Of a stretch of DNA of 64,000 nt, positions 15,786 through 24,483 are shown piece after piece (positions within the stretch are counted from its first letter, which is position 1; every line of letters starts with the position of its first letter). The position numbers and the translations under genes are program-made. The DNA lies in the NCBI RefSeq assembly GCF_000379465.1, contig NZ_KB905414.1:186001-250000 (forward strand), read 5' to 3'. This DNA comes from Sciscionella marina DSM 45152 (lineage in GTDB: Bacteria > Actinomycetota > Actinomycetes > Mycobacteriales > Pseudonocardiaceae). Below the pieces are notes generated by a model, which was given only the letters and a program-made list of their open reading frames with translations, searched no databases and was not told where the DNA came from.

Positions 15786-18179
15786 TCAGATCGGGGGTTG
15801 TGGGTTGCCGCACATCGCTTCCCATACCCGGGACGGCGTCAGTGGCATGTCCGCGTGGTGAACGCCGAACGGCCGCAGTGCGTCGATGACCGCGTTGACG
15901 ATCGCGGGCGGGGAACCGACGGTCGCCGATTCGCCGACGCCCTTGGCGCCGATGGGGTGGTGTGGGGACGGGGTGACGGTGTAGCCGGTCTCCCAGTCGG
16001 GAACCTCGAGCGCGGTGGGGATGAGGTAGTCCATCAGCGAGCCGCCGAGGCAGTTGCCGTCCGAGTCGAAGGCGATCATCTCCATCAGCGCCATGCCGAC
16101 GCCGTCGGTCAGCCCGCCGTGCACCTGGCCTTCGATGATCATCGGGTTGATCCGAGTGCCGCAATCGTCGACGGCGATGAACCGGCGGACCGTGACATGC
16201 GCCGTGCCGGGATCGATGTCGACTACGCAGATGTAGGCGCCGTGCGGGTAGGTGAGGTTCTCCGGGTTGTAGCAGATCTGTGCCTCCAGACCGCCCTCGA
16301 TGCCCTCCGGCAGGTCGCCGGCGCCGTGTGCCCGCATGGCGATGTCCTGGATGGTCACCGATTGTTCGGGATCGCCGGCGACCTGGAAACGCCCTTTCTC
16401 CCATTCCAGATCCGCGATCGAGACCTCCAGCATGCCCGAGGCGATCAGCTTGGCCTTGTCCCGGACCTTGCGTGACACCAGTGCGGCCGCGGCCCCGGAA
16501 ACGGGCGTCGAGCGGCTGCCGTACGTGCCCAGACCGAACGGCGTCTGATCGGTGTCACCGTGTACGACGTCGATGTCGGCCGGCGGGATACCGAGTTCCT
16601 CGGCGACTATCTGGGCGAACGTGGTCTCGTGGCCCTGTCCCTGCGTCTGCACCGACAACCGGACCACGGCCTTGCCGGTCGGGTGCACCCGAAGCTCGCA
16701 GCCATCGGCCATGCCGAGCCCGAGGATGTCCATGTCCTTGCGCGGCCCCGCTCCCACGGCCTCGGTGAAAAACGAGACACCGATGCCCATGATCTCCCCG
16801 CGAGCCCGTTTCTGTTCCTGCTCGCGGCGCAACTGCTCGTATCCGGCGATCTCCATCGCCTTGCGCATCGTCGGCTCGTAGTTCCCCGAGTCGTAGACCC
16901 ATCCGGTCTTCGTGGTGTACGGGAACTGATCGGGGCGCAGGAAGTTGTCCAGCCGCAGCTGTGCCTGGTCGACACCGAGTTCGTCGGCGAGCCTGCTGAC
17001 CATCCGCTCGACGAGGTAGACGGCTTCGGTGATCCGGAAGGAGCACGCATAGGCGACCCCGCCGGGCGCCTTGTTCGTATACACCGCGCTCATCGAGCAG
17101 TAGGCGGCTTCGAGGTCGTAGCTGCCGGTGAACACCCCGAAGAAGCCAGCGGGATACTTGACCGGTGCCGCGACTCCGTTGAAGGCCCCGTGATCGGCGA
17201 GCACATGGGTGCGGATCGCCAGGATCTTGCCTTCCTTGGTGGCCGCGATCTCCCCGCGCATGACGTAGTCCCGGGCGAAGCCGGTGCTGGTCAGGTTCTC
17301 CGAACGGTCCTCCATCCATTTCACCGGTTTCCCGGTGACCAGGGAGGCCACGATCGAGCACACATAGCCGGGATATATCGGAACTTTGCCGCCGAAGCCG
17401 CCGCCGATATCCGGGGAGATGATCCGGATTTTGTGTTCCGGGAGTCCGGCGACGAGCGCGTACAGGGTGCGGTGCGCGTGTGGGGCCTGGGTGGTCGACC
17501 ACAGAGTCAGCCGCCCGTCCACCGCGTCGTAGTCGGCGACCGCCCCGCAGGTCTCCATCGGGGCCGGGTGCACGCGCGGGTAGACGATGTCCTCGGACAC
17601 CACCACGTCAGCCTTCGCGAAGACCTTTTCCGTGGCCCCGGCGTCGCCGGTCTCCCAGTCGAAGATGTGATTGTCGGTCTTGCCCTCGATCTCGTCCCGC
17701 ACGACCGGCGCGGCCTCATCGAGGGCTTTGCGGACGTCCATCACCGGGTCGAGGGGGTCGTACTCGACATCGATGAGTTCCAGCGCGTCGCGGGCGGTGT
17801 ATCGGTCGTCGGCGACGACGAAGGCGACCTCTTGGCCCTGGAACCGCACTTTGTCGGTGGCCAGCACGGACTGCACGTCATTGGAGAGCGTCGGCATCCA
17901 CGCCAGTCCCTTGTCCGCCAGCATCGTGCCGGTGACCACCGCGTGCACGTGCGGCAGGGCTTCGGCGGCACTCGTGTCGACGGACACGATGCGCGCGTGC
18001 GCCATGGGGGAGCGCAGGATCGCCAGATGCAGCATGCCGGGGAGCTGGACGTCGTCGACATAGCGGCCCTTGCCGCGTACGAATCGCGGATCTTCCTTGC
18101 GCAGCATCCGCCCGTAGCCGACCGGTTTCTGGTCGTTGTCCTCGAATCGCTCGGTCCGCTTCGGCTCGGTGGTGGTCAC
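15786..18179 (-). CDS. coxL: Aerobic carbon monoxide dehydrogenase, large (molybdenum) subunit, form I
   Basis: A 797-residue member of the xanthine oxidase family that binds the Mo-molybdopterin cytosine dinucleotide cofactor and oxidises CO to CO2. The active-site loop reads AYACSFR (residues 376-382), the form I diagnostic AYxCSFR; Cys379 corresponds to the Cys that carries the bridging sulfur of the CuSMoO2 centre. The catalytic Glu is Glu750 in GAKGVGES. GGGFGGK (259-265) is the conserved molybdopterin-binding segment. Form II paralogues have AYRGAGR instead and are not CO dehydrogenases. Start overlaps the coxS stop (ATGA). Length is normal. Confidence 0.95.
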   Translation of the reverse strand: MTTTEPKRTERFEDNDQKPVGYGRMLRKEDPRFVRGKGRYVDDVQLPGMLHLAILRSPMAHARIVSVDTSAAEALPHVHAVVTGTMLADKGLAWMPTLSNDVQSVLATDKVRFQGQEVAFVVADDRYTARDALELIDVEYDPLDPVMDVRKALDEAAPVVRDEIEGKTDNHIFDWETGDAGATEKVFAKADVVVSEDIVYPRVHPAPMETCGAVADYDAVDGRLTLWSTTQAPHAHRTLYALVAGLPEHKIRIISPDIGGGFGGKVPIYPGYVCSIVASLVTGKPVKWMEDRSENLTSTGFARDYVMRGEIAATKEGKILAIRTHVLADHGAFNGVAAPVKYPAGFFGVFTGSYDLEAAYCSMSAVYTNKAPGGVAYACSFRITEAVYLVERMVSRLADELGVDQAQLRLDNFLRPDQFPYTTKTGWVYDSGNYEPTMRKAMEIAGYEQLRREQEQKRARGEIMGIGVSFFTEAVGAGPRKDMDILGLGMADGCELRVHPTGKAVVRLSVQTQGQGHETTFAQIVAEELGIPPADIDVVHGDTDQTPFGLGTYGSRSTPVSGAAAALVSRKVRDKAKLIASGMLEVSIADLEWEKGRFQVAGDPEQSVTIQDIAMRAHGAGDLPEGIEGGLEAQICYNPENLTYPHGAYICVVDIDPGTAHVTVRRFIAVDDCGTRINPMIIEGQVHGGLTDGVGMALMEMIAFDSDGNCLGGSLMDYLIPTALEVPDWETGYTVTPSPHHPIGAKGVGESATVGSPPAIVNAVIDALRPFGVHHADMPLTPSRVWEAMCGNPQPPI

Positions 18180-18700
18180 GATGCGCTCCCGCTGGGTACG
18201 GCCTCGGAGTCAGTGACATCGGGTTCGGTCGCCTCCGCACCATCGGGGTGCGCGGCAGCCCACTGCACCGAGCGCACGATGGTCGCGTAGCCGGTGCACC
18301 GGCAGATCTGACCGGAGATCGCTTCCCGCACCTGCTCGTCGGTGGGGTGCGGATTGCGGTCGAGCAGCGCCCGCCCCGTCATCAACATGCCCGGCGTGCA
18401 GAAGCCGCACTGCAAACCGTGGCACTCCACGAATCCCTGCTGAATCGGGTCGAGCTCACCGTCGTGTTCGAGCCCTTCGACCGTGCGTACCTCGTGCCCG
18501 CCCGCCGAGGCGGCGAGCACGGTGCAGGATTTCACCGGTTCCCCATCGAGCCACACCACGCAGGTGCCGCAGTTGCTGGTGTCGCAGCCCCAATGTGTGC
18601 CGGTCAGCCCGAGGTGATCGCGCAGGAAGTGCACCAGCAGCAACCGCCCCTCGATCTCCCTGGTCACCTCGACCCCGTTGACAGCCATCGTGACCTGCAT
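18176..18700 (-). CDS. coxS: Carbon monoxide dehydrogenase small subunit, 2 x [2Fe-2S]
   Basis: A 174-residue iron-sulfur subunit. The plant-ferredoxin-type cluster ligands are Cys39, Cys44, Cys47 and Cys59 (GCDTSNCGTC...C). The second, proximal cluster uses Cys98, Cys101, Cys133 and Cys135 (CGFC...CRC). It passes electrons from the Mo centre of CoxL to FAD in CoxM. The start lies 2 bp after the coxM stop. The C-terminal 20 residues are acidic and variable. Confidence 0.95.
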   Translation of the reverse strand: MQVTMAVNGVEVTREIEGRLLLVHFLRDHLGLTGTHWGCDTSNCGTCVVWLDGEPVKSCTVLAASAGGHEVRTVEGLEHDGELDPIQQGFVECHGLQCGFCTPGMLMTGRALLDRNPHPTDEQVREAISGQICRCTGYATIVRSVQWAAAHPDGAEATEPDVTDSEAVPSGSAS

Positions 18701-18702
18701 GT

Positions 18703-19578
18703 TCAGTTCCTCTCCACGATTCGCCGCACCGCCTGGCGCAGCGTCCGTACGGTGAGCTCCTTCGCGAGGTGGCGCTTGTAGTCGGCGCTTCCACGCTGGT
18801 CGGTGCTGGGTTCACAGTGCTGCGCGGCGAGTTCGCCTGCCCGGGCGAAGAGTTCTTCGGACGGTGCCTGCCCGCGGCAAGCCTCCGATACCGCCGTGAT
18901 GCCGTTGGTGTTCGGGCCGACCGCGGCCAGCCCGACCCGTGCGTCACTGAGTACCCCGTCCTCGAGCCACACCGCGGCGCCCGCGGAGACCACCGCCCAG
19001 TCCCCGGCGCGGCGCTCGACCTTCTCGTAGGCGCTGGAACCGTTGGGGTGCACCGGAATACGCAGTTCGATGAGCAGTTCGTCATCGCCGACGGCCGTCT
19101 CGTACGGCCCCTGGTGGAACTCGTCCATCGCCACCACACGGTCGCCACCGGGGCCTCGGATCACGCAGCTCGCCGCCAGCGTCGTGCACACCGCCGACAG
19201 GTCTTCCGAGGGGTCCGCCTGACACAACGACCCGCCGATCGTGCCACGATTGCGCACCACCGGATCCGCGATCACCCGCTCGGCGTCGGCGAAAATCGGG
19301 AACATCCGTCCCAGCTCGTCCGACTCCAGCAGCTCGCGGTGCCTGGTCATCGCCCCGATCCGGGCCTCGGTGGGATCGATCCGGATATAACCCAGTTCAT
19401 CGTGGAGATCGTTGATGTCGATGAGGTACTCCGGCGTCGCCAATCGCAATTTCATCATCGGCAACAGACTGTGCCCACCCGCCAGGATCTTCGCCGTATC
19501 CCCATAACGGCCCAACAGATTCAACGCATGGTCGACATCGCTCGCCCGCTCGTACTCCAGGGCAGCCGGAACCTGCAT
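18703..19578 (-). CDS. coxM: Carbon monoxide dehydrogenase medium (FAD) subunit
   Basis: The ATG at 19578 with AGAGG upstream gives 291 residues; the frame upstream of it is not family-like. The two FAD signatures of CoxM are intact: AGGHS at residues 33-37 and TIGG at 113-116. The rest matches the FAD-binding and CO-dehydrogenase C-terminal domains. It is the first gene of the operon coxM-coxS-coxL-xdhC-mocA-coxD-coxG-coxE. FAD in CoxM is the exit point for electrons towards the quinone pool. Confidence 0.94.
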   Translation of the reverse strand: MQVPAALEYERASDVDHALNLLGRYGDTAKILAGGHSLLPMMKLRLATPEYLIDINDLHDELGYIRIDPTEARIGAMTRHRELLESDELGRMFPIFADAERVIADPVVRNRGTIGGSLCQADPSEDLSAVCTTLAASCVIRGPGGDRVVAMDEFHQGPYETAVGDDELLIELRIPVHPNGSSAYEKVERRAGDWAVVSAGAAVWLEDGVLSDARVGLAAVGPNTNGITAVSEACRGQAPSEELFARAGELAAQHCEPSTDQRGSADYKRHLAKELTVRTLRQAVRRIVERN

Positions 19579-19637
19579 GGCCTGACCTCTTTGTCGTCGT
19601 GGTGGAGAACCACAGTCGACACTTCCTCGCGTGTCAC

Positions 19638-19668
19638 CGTCAACACGACCTAAGCAAACCCTTAAGCC
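19638..19668 (-). promoter_or_regulatory. cox operon promoter element: direct-repeat activator site plus -35
   Basis: On the minus strand the sequence reads GCTTAAGG-N4-GCTTA-N7-TTGAC(G), with the TTGACG -35 hexamer at 19638-19643 upstream of coxM. The GCTTA repeats are 12 bp apart and end 7 bp from the -35, a layout suited to an activator touching RNA polymerase. No good -10 is visible at 17-bp spacing. The same arrangement occurs in the opposite promoter (19832-19885). Confidence 0.6.
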
Positions 19669-19831
19669 GGGCGCACGCCTGGACCTTCCCGTTTCCGCAA
19701 TTGCGGTCGGACTCGCCGTCTCCATCCATATCTGCGCCATCGAATCCGTGCCCTCCGCCGCACTACTCGATTCCCGCCGCTGAACGCTCGGCAGCGCCGG
19801 CTCCTGGGTACGCGATCACTGCCGACCGCAC

Positions 19832-19885
19832 TGCTTAAGGTATGGCTTAACCGCGGTTGACCCGGAACCCGCCGCGACGCAGGAT
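19832..19885 (+). promoter_or_regulatory. Promoter of the divergent XdhC-family gene: same direct-repeat site, -35 and -10
   Basis: GCTTAAGG-N4-GCTTA-N7-TTGAC(C) occurs on the plus strand; TTGACC at 19857-19862 is followed after 17 bp by CAGGAT (19880-19885), a fair -10. It matches the cox-side element at all the motif positions. The start would lie about 60 bp before the GTG at 19952. Confidence 0.6.
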
Positions 19886-19951
19886 GCTAGTTCTCCGGTG
19901 CGAGCGCGGGGACATTCCCGGCGCGTCCGGCGCGGATCTCAGGGAGCCATA

Positions 19952-21073
19952 GTGCGGGAAATCGTCGAGGAACTGCAGTTCTGGACCGCCGCCAGGCTGC
20001 GGTATGCCGTGGCGACCGTGGTGCGCACCTGGCACTCGGCCCCGAGGCAACCGGGTGCGGCGATGGCGGTCTCCGAACACGGCGAGGTGGTCGGCAGCGT
20101 GTCCGGAGGCTGCGTCGAGGGCGCGGTCTATGAACTCGCCCACGAGGTGATGCGCTCGGGGAAACCCGTCGTGCAGCGTTATGGTGTCAGTGATGCCGAC
20201 GCGTTCGAGATCGGCCTGACCTGTGGCGGCACCGTCGAAATCCTCGTTCAGCCCGTCGACGGCGACCATGATCCCGATCTTCCCGCCCTCCTGGCCGCGA
20301 TCACCGCCCAGCAAGCCTGCGCGGTCGCCACGGTCCTGTCCGGATCGTGTCTCGGTCAGCAGCTGATCCTGACTCCGGATCAGCTGCACTCCACGTTCGA
20401 AACGCCCGGACTGGCTGCCCGCATCGTTCCCCGTGTCCGCGGCATGCTCGCCCGTGCGGCCACCGGGTCCGTCACCATCGGCTGTGCCGGACCGTACGGC
20501 CAGGAGGCCGTCGAAGTGTTCGTGCAATCCTTCGCGCCCCCGCCGCGCATGCTGATCTTCGGTGCCGTCGATTTCACCACCGCACTGCTACGGGTGGGCA
20601 AGCACCTCGGTTATCACGTCACCGTCTGCGATGCCCGCCCTGTGTTCACCACCCGCGAGCGGTTCCCGGATGCCGATGAGCTGGTCGTACGTTGGCCCCA
20701 CGACTATCTCCGCGATACCGACGTCGACGAACGCACCGTCCTCTGTGTCCTGACCCATGACCCCAAGTTCGACATCCCACTGCTCGAACACGCTCTGACC
20801 ACCCCCGCCGCGTACATCGGTGTGCTCGGCAGTCGCCGCACCCACCGGGACCGGATCCGGCGGCTGCACGAACGCGGTACCACCGACAGTCAGCTACGGC
20901 GCCTGGCCGCACCCATCGGCCTCGATCTCGGCGCCAACACGCCGGAGGAGACCGCGATCGCCATCGCCGCCGAGATCATCGCGCTCGACAATGGCGGCAC
21001 CGGCCAACGCCTCGCCACCACCGAGCAGCCCATTCACCACGCACGACCCGTCCACCCCCTTCCCATCGCATGA
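19952..21073 (+). CDS. XdhC/CoxI-family molybdenum cofactor maturation protein
   Basis: The GTG at 19952 has AGGGAG 6-11 bases upstream and gives 373 residues. The N-terminal XdhC domain (about 10-75: ATVVRTWHSAPRQPGAAMAVSEHGEVVGSVSGGCVEGAV) includes the conserved GG-C motif. The C-terminal Rossmann domain (about 205-345) includes MLIFGAVDFTTALLRVGKHLGYHVTVCDARPVF and YIGVLGSRRTHRDRI. It probably binds Mo-MCD cofactor and readies it for CoxL. It is divergent from the cox operon and shares its promoter motif, so it should be co-expressed. Confidence 0.9.
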   Translation: MREIVEELQFWTAARLRYAVATVVRTWHSAPRQPGAAMAVSEHGEVVGSVSGGCVEGAVYELAHEVMRSGKPVVQRYGVSDADAFEIGLTCGGTVEILVQPVDGDHDPDLPALLAAITAQQACAVATVLSGSCLGQQLILTPDQLHSTFETPGLAARIVPRVRGMLARAATGSVTIGCAGPYGQEAVEVFVQSFAPPPRMLIFGAVDFTTALLRVGKHLGYHVTVCDARPVFTTRERFPDADELVVRWPHDYLRDTDVDERTVLCVLTHDPKFDIPLLEHALTTPAAYIGVLGSRRTHRDRIRRLHERGTTDSQLRRLAAPIGLDLGANTPEETAIAIAAEIIALDNGGTGQRLATTEQPIHHARPVHPLPIA

Positions 21074-21176
21074 GTGGCCATCGTCCCCGGACAGTGCCGC
21101 GGATGCGGTAGTGGCCGTCCTCGGCCGAGCCGGCTGAGAGTCGATACCCGAGAGAATCAGTACGGTGTGAACAATT

Positions 21177-22460
21177 ATGCCGATGTGGCGCCTGCGCGAC
21201 TTTCACGACCACGACCTGGACCAGGCCATCGAGGTGTGGGACCAGAGCCGGTTCGAGGACGAACCAGCGCCCGCTTTCCCCCTTTCCGAGGTGATGGCCG
21301 CTGCCCGGAGCGGGCACCCGGCCGTCGTGGCGGTCATCGAGGACGAGCTCGTCGGGATCGCAGTGGCCCGGACACAAGGAGAGCGCGCCTGGGTGCTCTT
21401 GATCGCGCTGGCGATCCGCTGGCGCCACCACGGGATCGGCAGTGCCCTGCTGACAGAACTCGAACGCAAACTGCGCGCGCTCGGCATCCGCCGCATCAGC
21501 GCGCTGCTGCCACCCGATGCCGTCGGCGCCGCGGCGCTGGAACACTGTTCCTACCGGTCCCGCACCGACCTGGTGTATCACGAGAGGCTGGACCCGCAGA
21601 GCCCCGCCGACACCGACGTGCTCGCCGAACTCGGCGGGCGCCTGCTCCCATCCGGGCTCTGGGACGCGCTCGCCGGGATGACCCGGGAAAAGCAGATCGT
21701 CGAACAGCGAATCGTGCTCCCGCTTGCGCATCAGGCGGCGGCCGCCCGGCACGGCGTGCGCCCGCCCAAGGCCGTCATCCTGTTCGGCCCGCCGGGCACC
21801 GGAAAGACCAGCTTCGCCCAGGCCATCGCCTCGCGGCTGGGATGGCCCTTCGTGGAACTGTTCCCCTCGCGGCTCGCCGCCGACGCACCCGGAGGGTTGG
21901 CGAGCTCGCTGCGCGAGACCTTCGCCGAGCTGGCCACCCTCGAGACCGTGCTGCTGTTCATCGACGAGGTCGAGGAAATCGCCGCGGCCCGCTCCGGAAC
22001 CGCCGCCGACCCCGGTCACGGAGTGACCAATGAACTGCTCAAACTCATTCCCGGTTTCCGTGAACACGAGGACCGCCTGCTGGTGTGCGCCACCAACTCC
22101 GTCCGCTCCCTCGACCCGGCCTTCCTGCGGCCCGGCAGGTTCGACTACACCATCCCGATCGGCCCGCCCGACGCGACCGCCCGCGCGGCGATCTGGAACC
22201 GCTACCTCGACCAGGGCGCCGACACGATCGAGATCCCCCGGCTGGTCGAGGCCAGTGCCATGTTCACCCCGGCCGACATCGAATTCGCCGCCCGCAAAGC
22301 GGCCCAGACCGCGTTCGAACGCGAGATCCTGCAGCACGGCCACGATCAGCCGGTCAGCACGAACGACTATCTCGCCGCCATCACCGAGACCCGGCCCAGC
22401 CTCACCGCTGCCACGCTCGCCGCGTTCGACCAGGACATCGAGCAGTACACCCGCCAATGA
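21177..22460 (+). CDS. GNAT acetyltransferase-AAA+ ATPase fusion protein
   Basis: A 427-residue protein with two domains. Residues 1-140 are a GNAT fold: VVAVIEDELVGIAVARTQGERAWVLLIALAIRWRHHGIGSALLTELERKLR contains the acetyl-CoA loop (RWRHHGIG, 81-88). Residues about 165-400 form an AAA+ module of the FtsH/Vps4/CDC48 type: Walker A GPPGTGKT (204-211), Walker B LLFIDEVE (259-266), sensor 1 CATN (304-307) and arginine-finger segment LDPAFLRPGRFD. All catalytic residues appear intact. No membrane or protease domain is present. It lies downstream of the XdhC-family gene after 103 bp, so it may act with the cox genes as a remodelling or modifying factor (inference). The target is unknown. Confidence 0.85.
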   Translation: MPMWRLRDFHDHDLDQAIEVWDQSRFEDEPAPAFPLSEVMAAARSGHPAVVAVIEDELVGIAVARTQGERAWVLLIALAIRWRHHGIGSALLTELERKLRALGIRRISALLPPDAVGAAALEHCSYRSRTDLVYHERLDPQSPADTDVLAELGGRLLPSGLWDALAGMTREKQIVEQRIVLPLAHQAAAARHGVRPPKAVILFGPPGTGKTSFAQAIASRLGWPFVELFPSRLAADAPGGLASSLRETFAELATLETVLLFIDEVEEIAAARSGTAADPGHGVTNELLKLIPGFREHEDRLLVCATNSVRSLDPAFLRPGRFDYTIPIGPPDATARAAIWNRYLDQGADTIEIPRLVEASAMFTPADIEFAARKAAQTAFEREILQHGHDQPVSTNDYLAAITETRPSLTAATLAAFDQDIEQYTRQ

Positions 22461-22514
22461 ACCCACCCGGCCACTCCTGCTCTCCCGGCACGGCGTCGGC
22501 GTAGGCTCGCGGTC

Positions 22515-23426
22515 GTGGAGCTGAGCGAACTATCTTCGGCACCCGCCGATCCCACCGAACGCGCGCTCCGCTACGAGCGGGATGGGTGCCTGTTGGTGCG
22601 GGACGCCGTGGATCCCGCACAGCTGGAGGCGATCAGTACCAAGGTGACCGCTGCTCTGCGCGCGGGTGGACTGGCGATGGCAACGGAACTGCGTTGGAGC
22701 GGAGCACCCGCCGGTGACCTCGAGGCCACCGGGATCAACGATGTGCCCGCGCTCGACGAGCTCGTCGAGCGCATCGACGGCGGTACCGATCCGCTGCGGC
22801 CGGTGGCCGGGGACATCTGCGGGAAACCCATGGTGGTGTGGCGGAGTCTGCACGTCTTCGCCGCTGTACCCGATGATCCCGCACACGTGACGGTGCCGCA
22901 TCAGGACAACTTCGCGGTCCGCCAGGACGGTGATTACCGGCGATTGTGGATCGCCCTTTCCGAGATCCCGTTCGGAGACGGCGGACTCGGGCTCGCCGCC
23001 GGCTCGCACCGTTGCGGGCGCCTGCCGAATGTCGAGCTCTCCGGATTCGCCGATCGGAACACCGGGAAACCGGCGACCGGGATCGACCCGCATCAGGTCG
23101 GTGACCGTTGGCAGACCGCGGCGATGCGGCCCGGCGACGTGCTGGTGTTCCGGCCCGGTGTGGTGCATCGCGGCTTGCCGCCGGTCAGTGACCGAATCCG
23201 GCTGGCGCTCGCGGTGATCGTCTCGGCGGCGACCGACCCACTGCCACCGATGATCTACACGGGCCCGGAGAACCGCGCTCGCCGCGCACGGATCCGCGAG
23301 CTGGCCGCGCCGTTCGGCCTCTCCGAGTTGCAGTTGCTGGCAGTTGCCGCCGATCTGAACCGGGCAGGAGCGGGCATCGACGCCGAAACCGTACAAGCGG
23401 CTGCCGAGCGGCACTTGCGTCCGTAG
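22515..23426 (+). CDS. Phytanoyl-CoA dioxygenase (PhyH) family protein
   Basis: A 303-residue protein from a GTG. It has the Fe(II)/2-oxoglutarate ligands of the PhyH family: His129 and Asp131 in PHQDN, His218 in VVHRGLPP, and a 2-oxoglutarate-binding Arg at 227 or 229. The intervening beta-helix pattern is WIALSEIPFGDGGLGLAAGSHRCGRL. Such enzymes hydroxylate a wide range of small molecules. The neighbours (GNAT/AAA+ and a siderophore transporter) do not reveal a substrate. Confidence 0.85.
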   Translation: MELSELSSAPADPTERALRYERDGCLLVRDAVDPAQLEAISTKVTAALRAGGLAMATELRWSGAPAGDLEATGINDVPALDELVERIDGGTDPLRPVAGDICGKPMVVWRSLHVFAAVPDDPAHVTVPHQDNFAVRQDGDYRRLWIALSEIPFGDGGLGLAAGSHRCGRLPNVELSGFADRNTGKPATGIDPHQVGDRWQTAAMRPGDVLVFRPGVVHRGLPPVSDRIRLALAVIVSAATDPLPPMIYTGPENRARRARIRELAAPFGLSELQLLAVAADLNRAGAGIDAETVQAAAERHLRP

Positions 23427-23481
23427 TCGCGGGCCACCGGGCCGTCGACATCGCGTGTCTGCGGTGATCTGATAGGTGCCG

Positions 23482-24483
23482 ATGACGAACCACAGACTGG
23501 TCACCAGTGGCATATGGCTTCTTGGGCTCGTGGTCGGCTTGGTCGTACTCGCCGTGGTCTCCTTCGGAATCGGTCGCTACCTCCTGGACCCGCTGACCGT
23601 GCTCCGCACGTTGCTCGGCGAAACCGGTGGGGTGGAAAGGACGGTGGTGTTCGAGGTCAGAGCACCACGGATACTGGGTGCCCTGCTTGTCGGCGCGGCA
23701 CTGTCCGCATCGGGGGCGGCGTATCAGAGCGTTTTCCGCAACCCGCTCGTGTCACCCGACATCCTCGGTGTGTCCGCGGCGGCGGGGTTCGGCGCCTCGC
23801 TTGCACTGTTGCTCGGTCTCGCCTCCGCGGTGCTGCAGGTACTCGCGTTCGGCGGCGGCATCCTCGCGGCGGTGCTGTCCGTGCTGATCGGCCGCGTGGT
23901 CGGCAGAGGATCCACGATCGTGTTCGTGCTCGGTGGCGTGGTGGTCGGCGCCATGTTCCAGGCGCTCATCTCGGTCACGCAGTATCTGGCCGATCCGCAG
24001 AACACCCTGCCCGAGATCACCTTCTGGCTGCTCGGGGGCCTCGGCAGGACCACGCTCGACGGGCTCGTGGTGCCTGCGGTGATCGTGGCCGGGTGCCTCG
24101 GCGTGCTGTGGACCATGCGGTGGCCGTTGACCGTGCTCGCGGTCGGTGACGACGAGGCACACACGCTCGGTGTCCACCGTGGCCTGGTGTGGTCCCTGGT
24201 CATCGGTTCCGCGACCCTGATGACCGCCACGGTGGTCAGCGTCGCGGGGATCATCGGCTGGGTCGGTCTCGTCGTGCCACATCTGGCCCGATTGGTGACA
24301 GGACCGGCCTTTGCGAAGCTGCTCCCGGTCGCCGCGCTGCTCGGAGCGGGTTACCTCCTCGTGGTCGACGACATCGCACGGGCGGCCACCGCGGTGGATC
24401 TGCCGCTGGGCATTCTCACCGCACTCGTCGGCGCGCCGTTTTTCGTCGTGCTGCTGGCGAAAGCAGGGCGAGCATGGCGGTGA
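23482..24483 (+). CDS. FecCD-family ABC transporter permease (iron-siderophore type)
   Basis: A 333-residue permease with about nine to ten transmembrane helices. Conserved FecCD segments are RAPRILGALLVGAALSASGAAYQSVFRNPLVSPDILGVSAAAGFGASLA, the DEAHTLGV coupling region (DDEAHTLGVHRGLV) and GLVVPHLARL near the end. An in-frame GTG at 23476 is an alternative start. It overlaps the ATPase gene by 10 bp. A single permease gene implies a homodimer. Substrate is inferred as ferric siderophore, haem or cobalamin from the family. Confidence 0.9.
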   Translation: MTNHRLVTSGIWLLGLVVGLVVLAVVSFGIGRYLLDPLTVLRTLLGETGGVERTVVFEVRAPRILGALLVGAALSASGAAYQSVFRNPLVSPDILGVSAAAGFGASLALLLGLASAVLQVLAFGGGILAAVLSVLIGRVVGRGSTIVFVLGGVVVGAMFQALISVTQYLADPQNTLPEITFWLLGGLGRTTLDGLVVPAVIVAGCLGVLWTMRWPLTVLAVGDDEAHTLGVHRGLVWSLVIGSATLMTATVVSVAGIIGWVGLVVPHLARLVTGPAFAKLLPVAALLGAGYLLVVDDIARAATAVDLPLGILTALVGAPFFVVLLAKAGRAWR

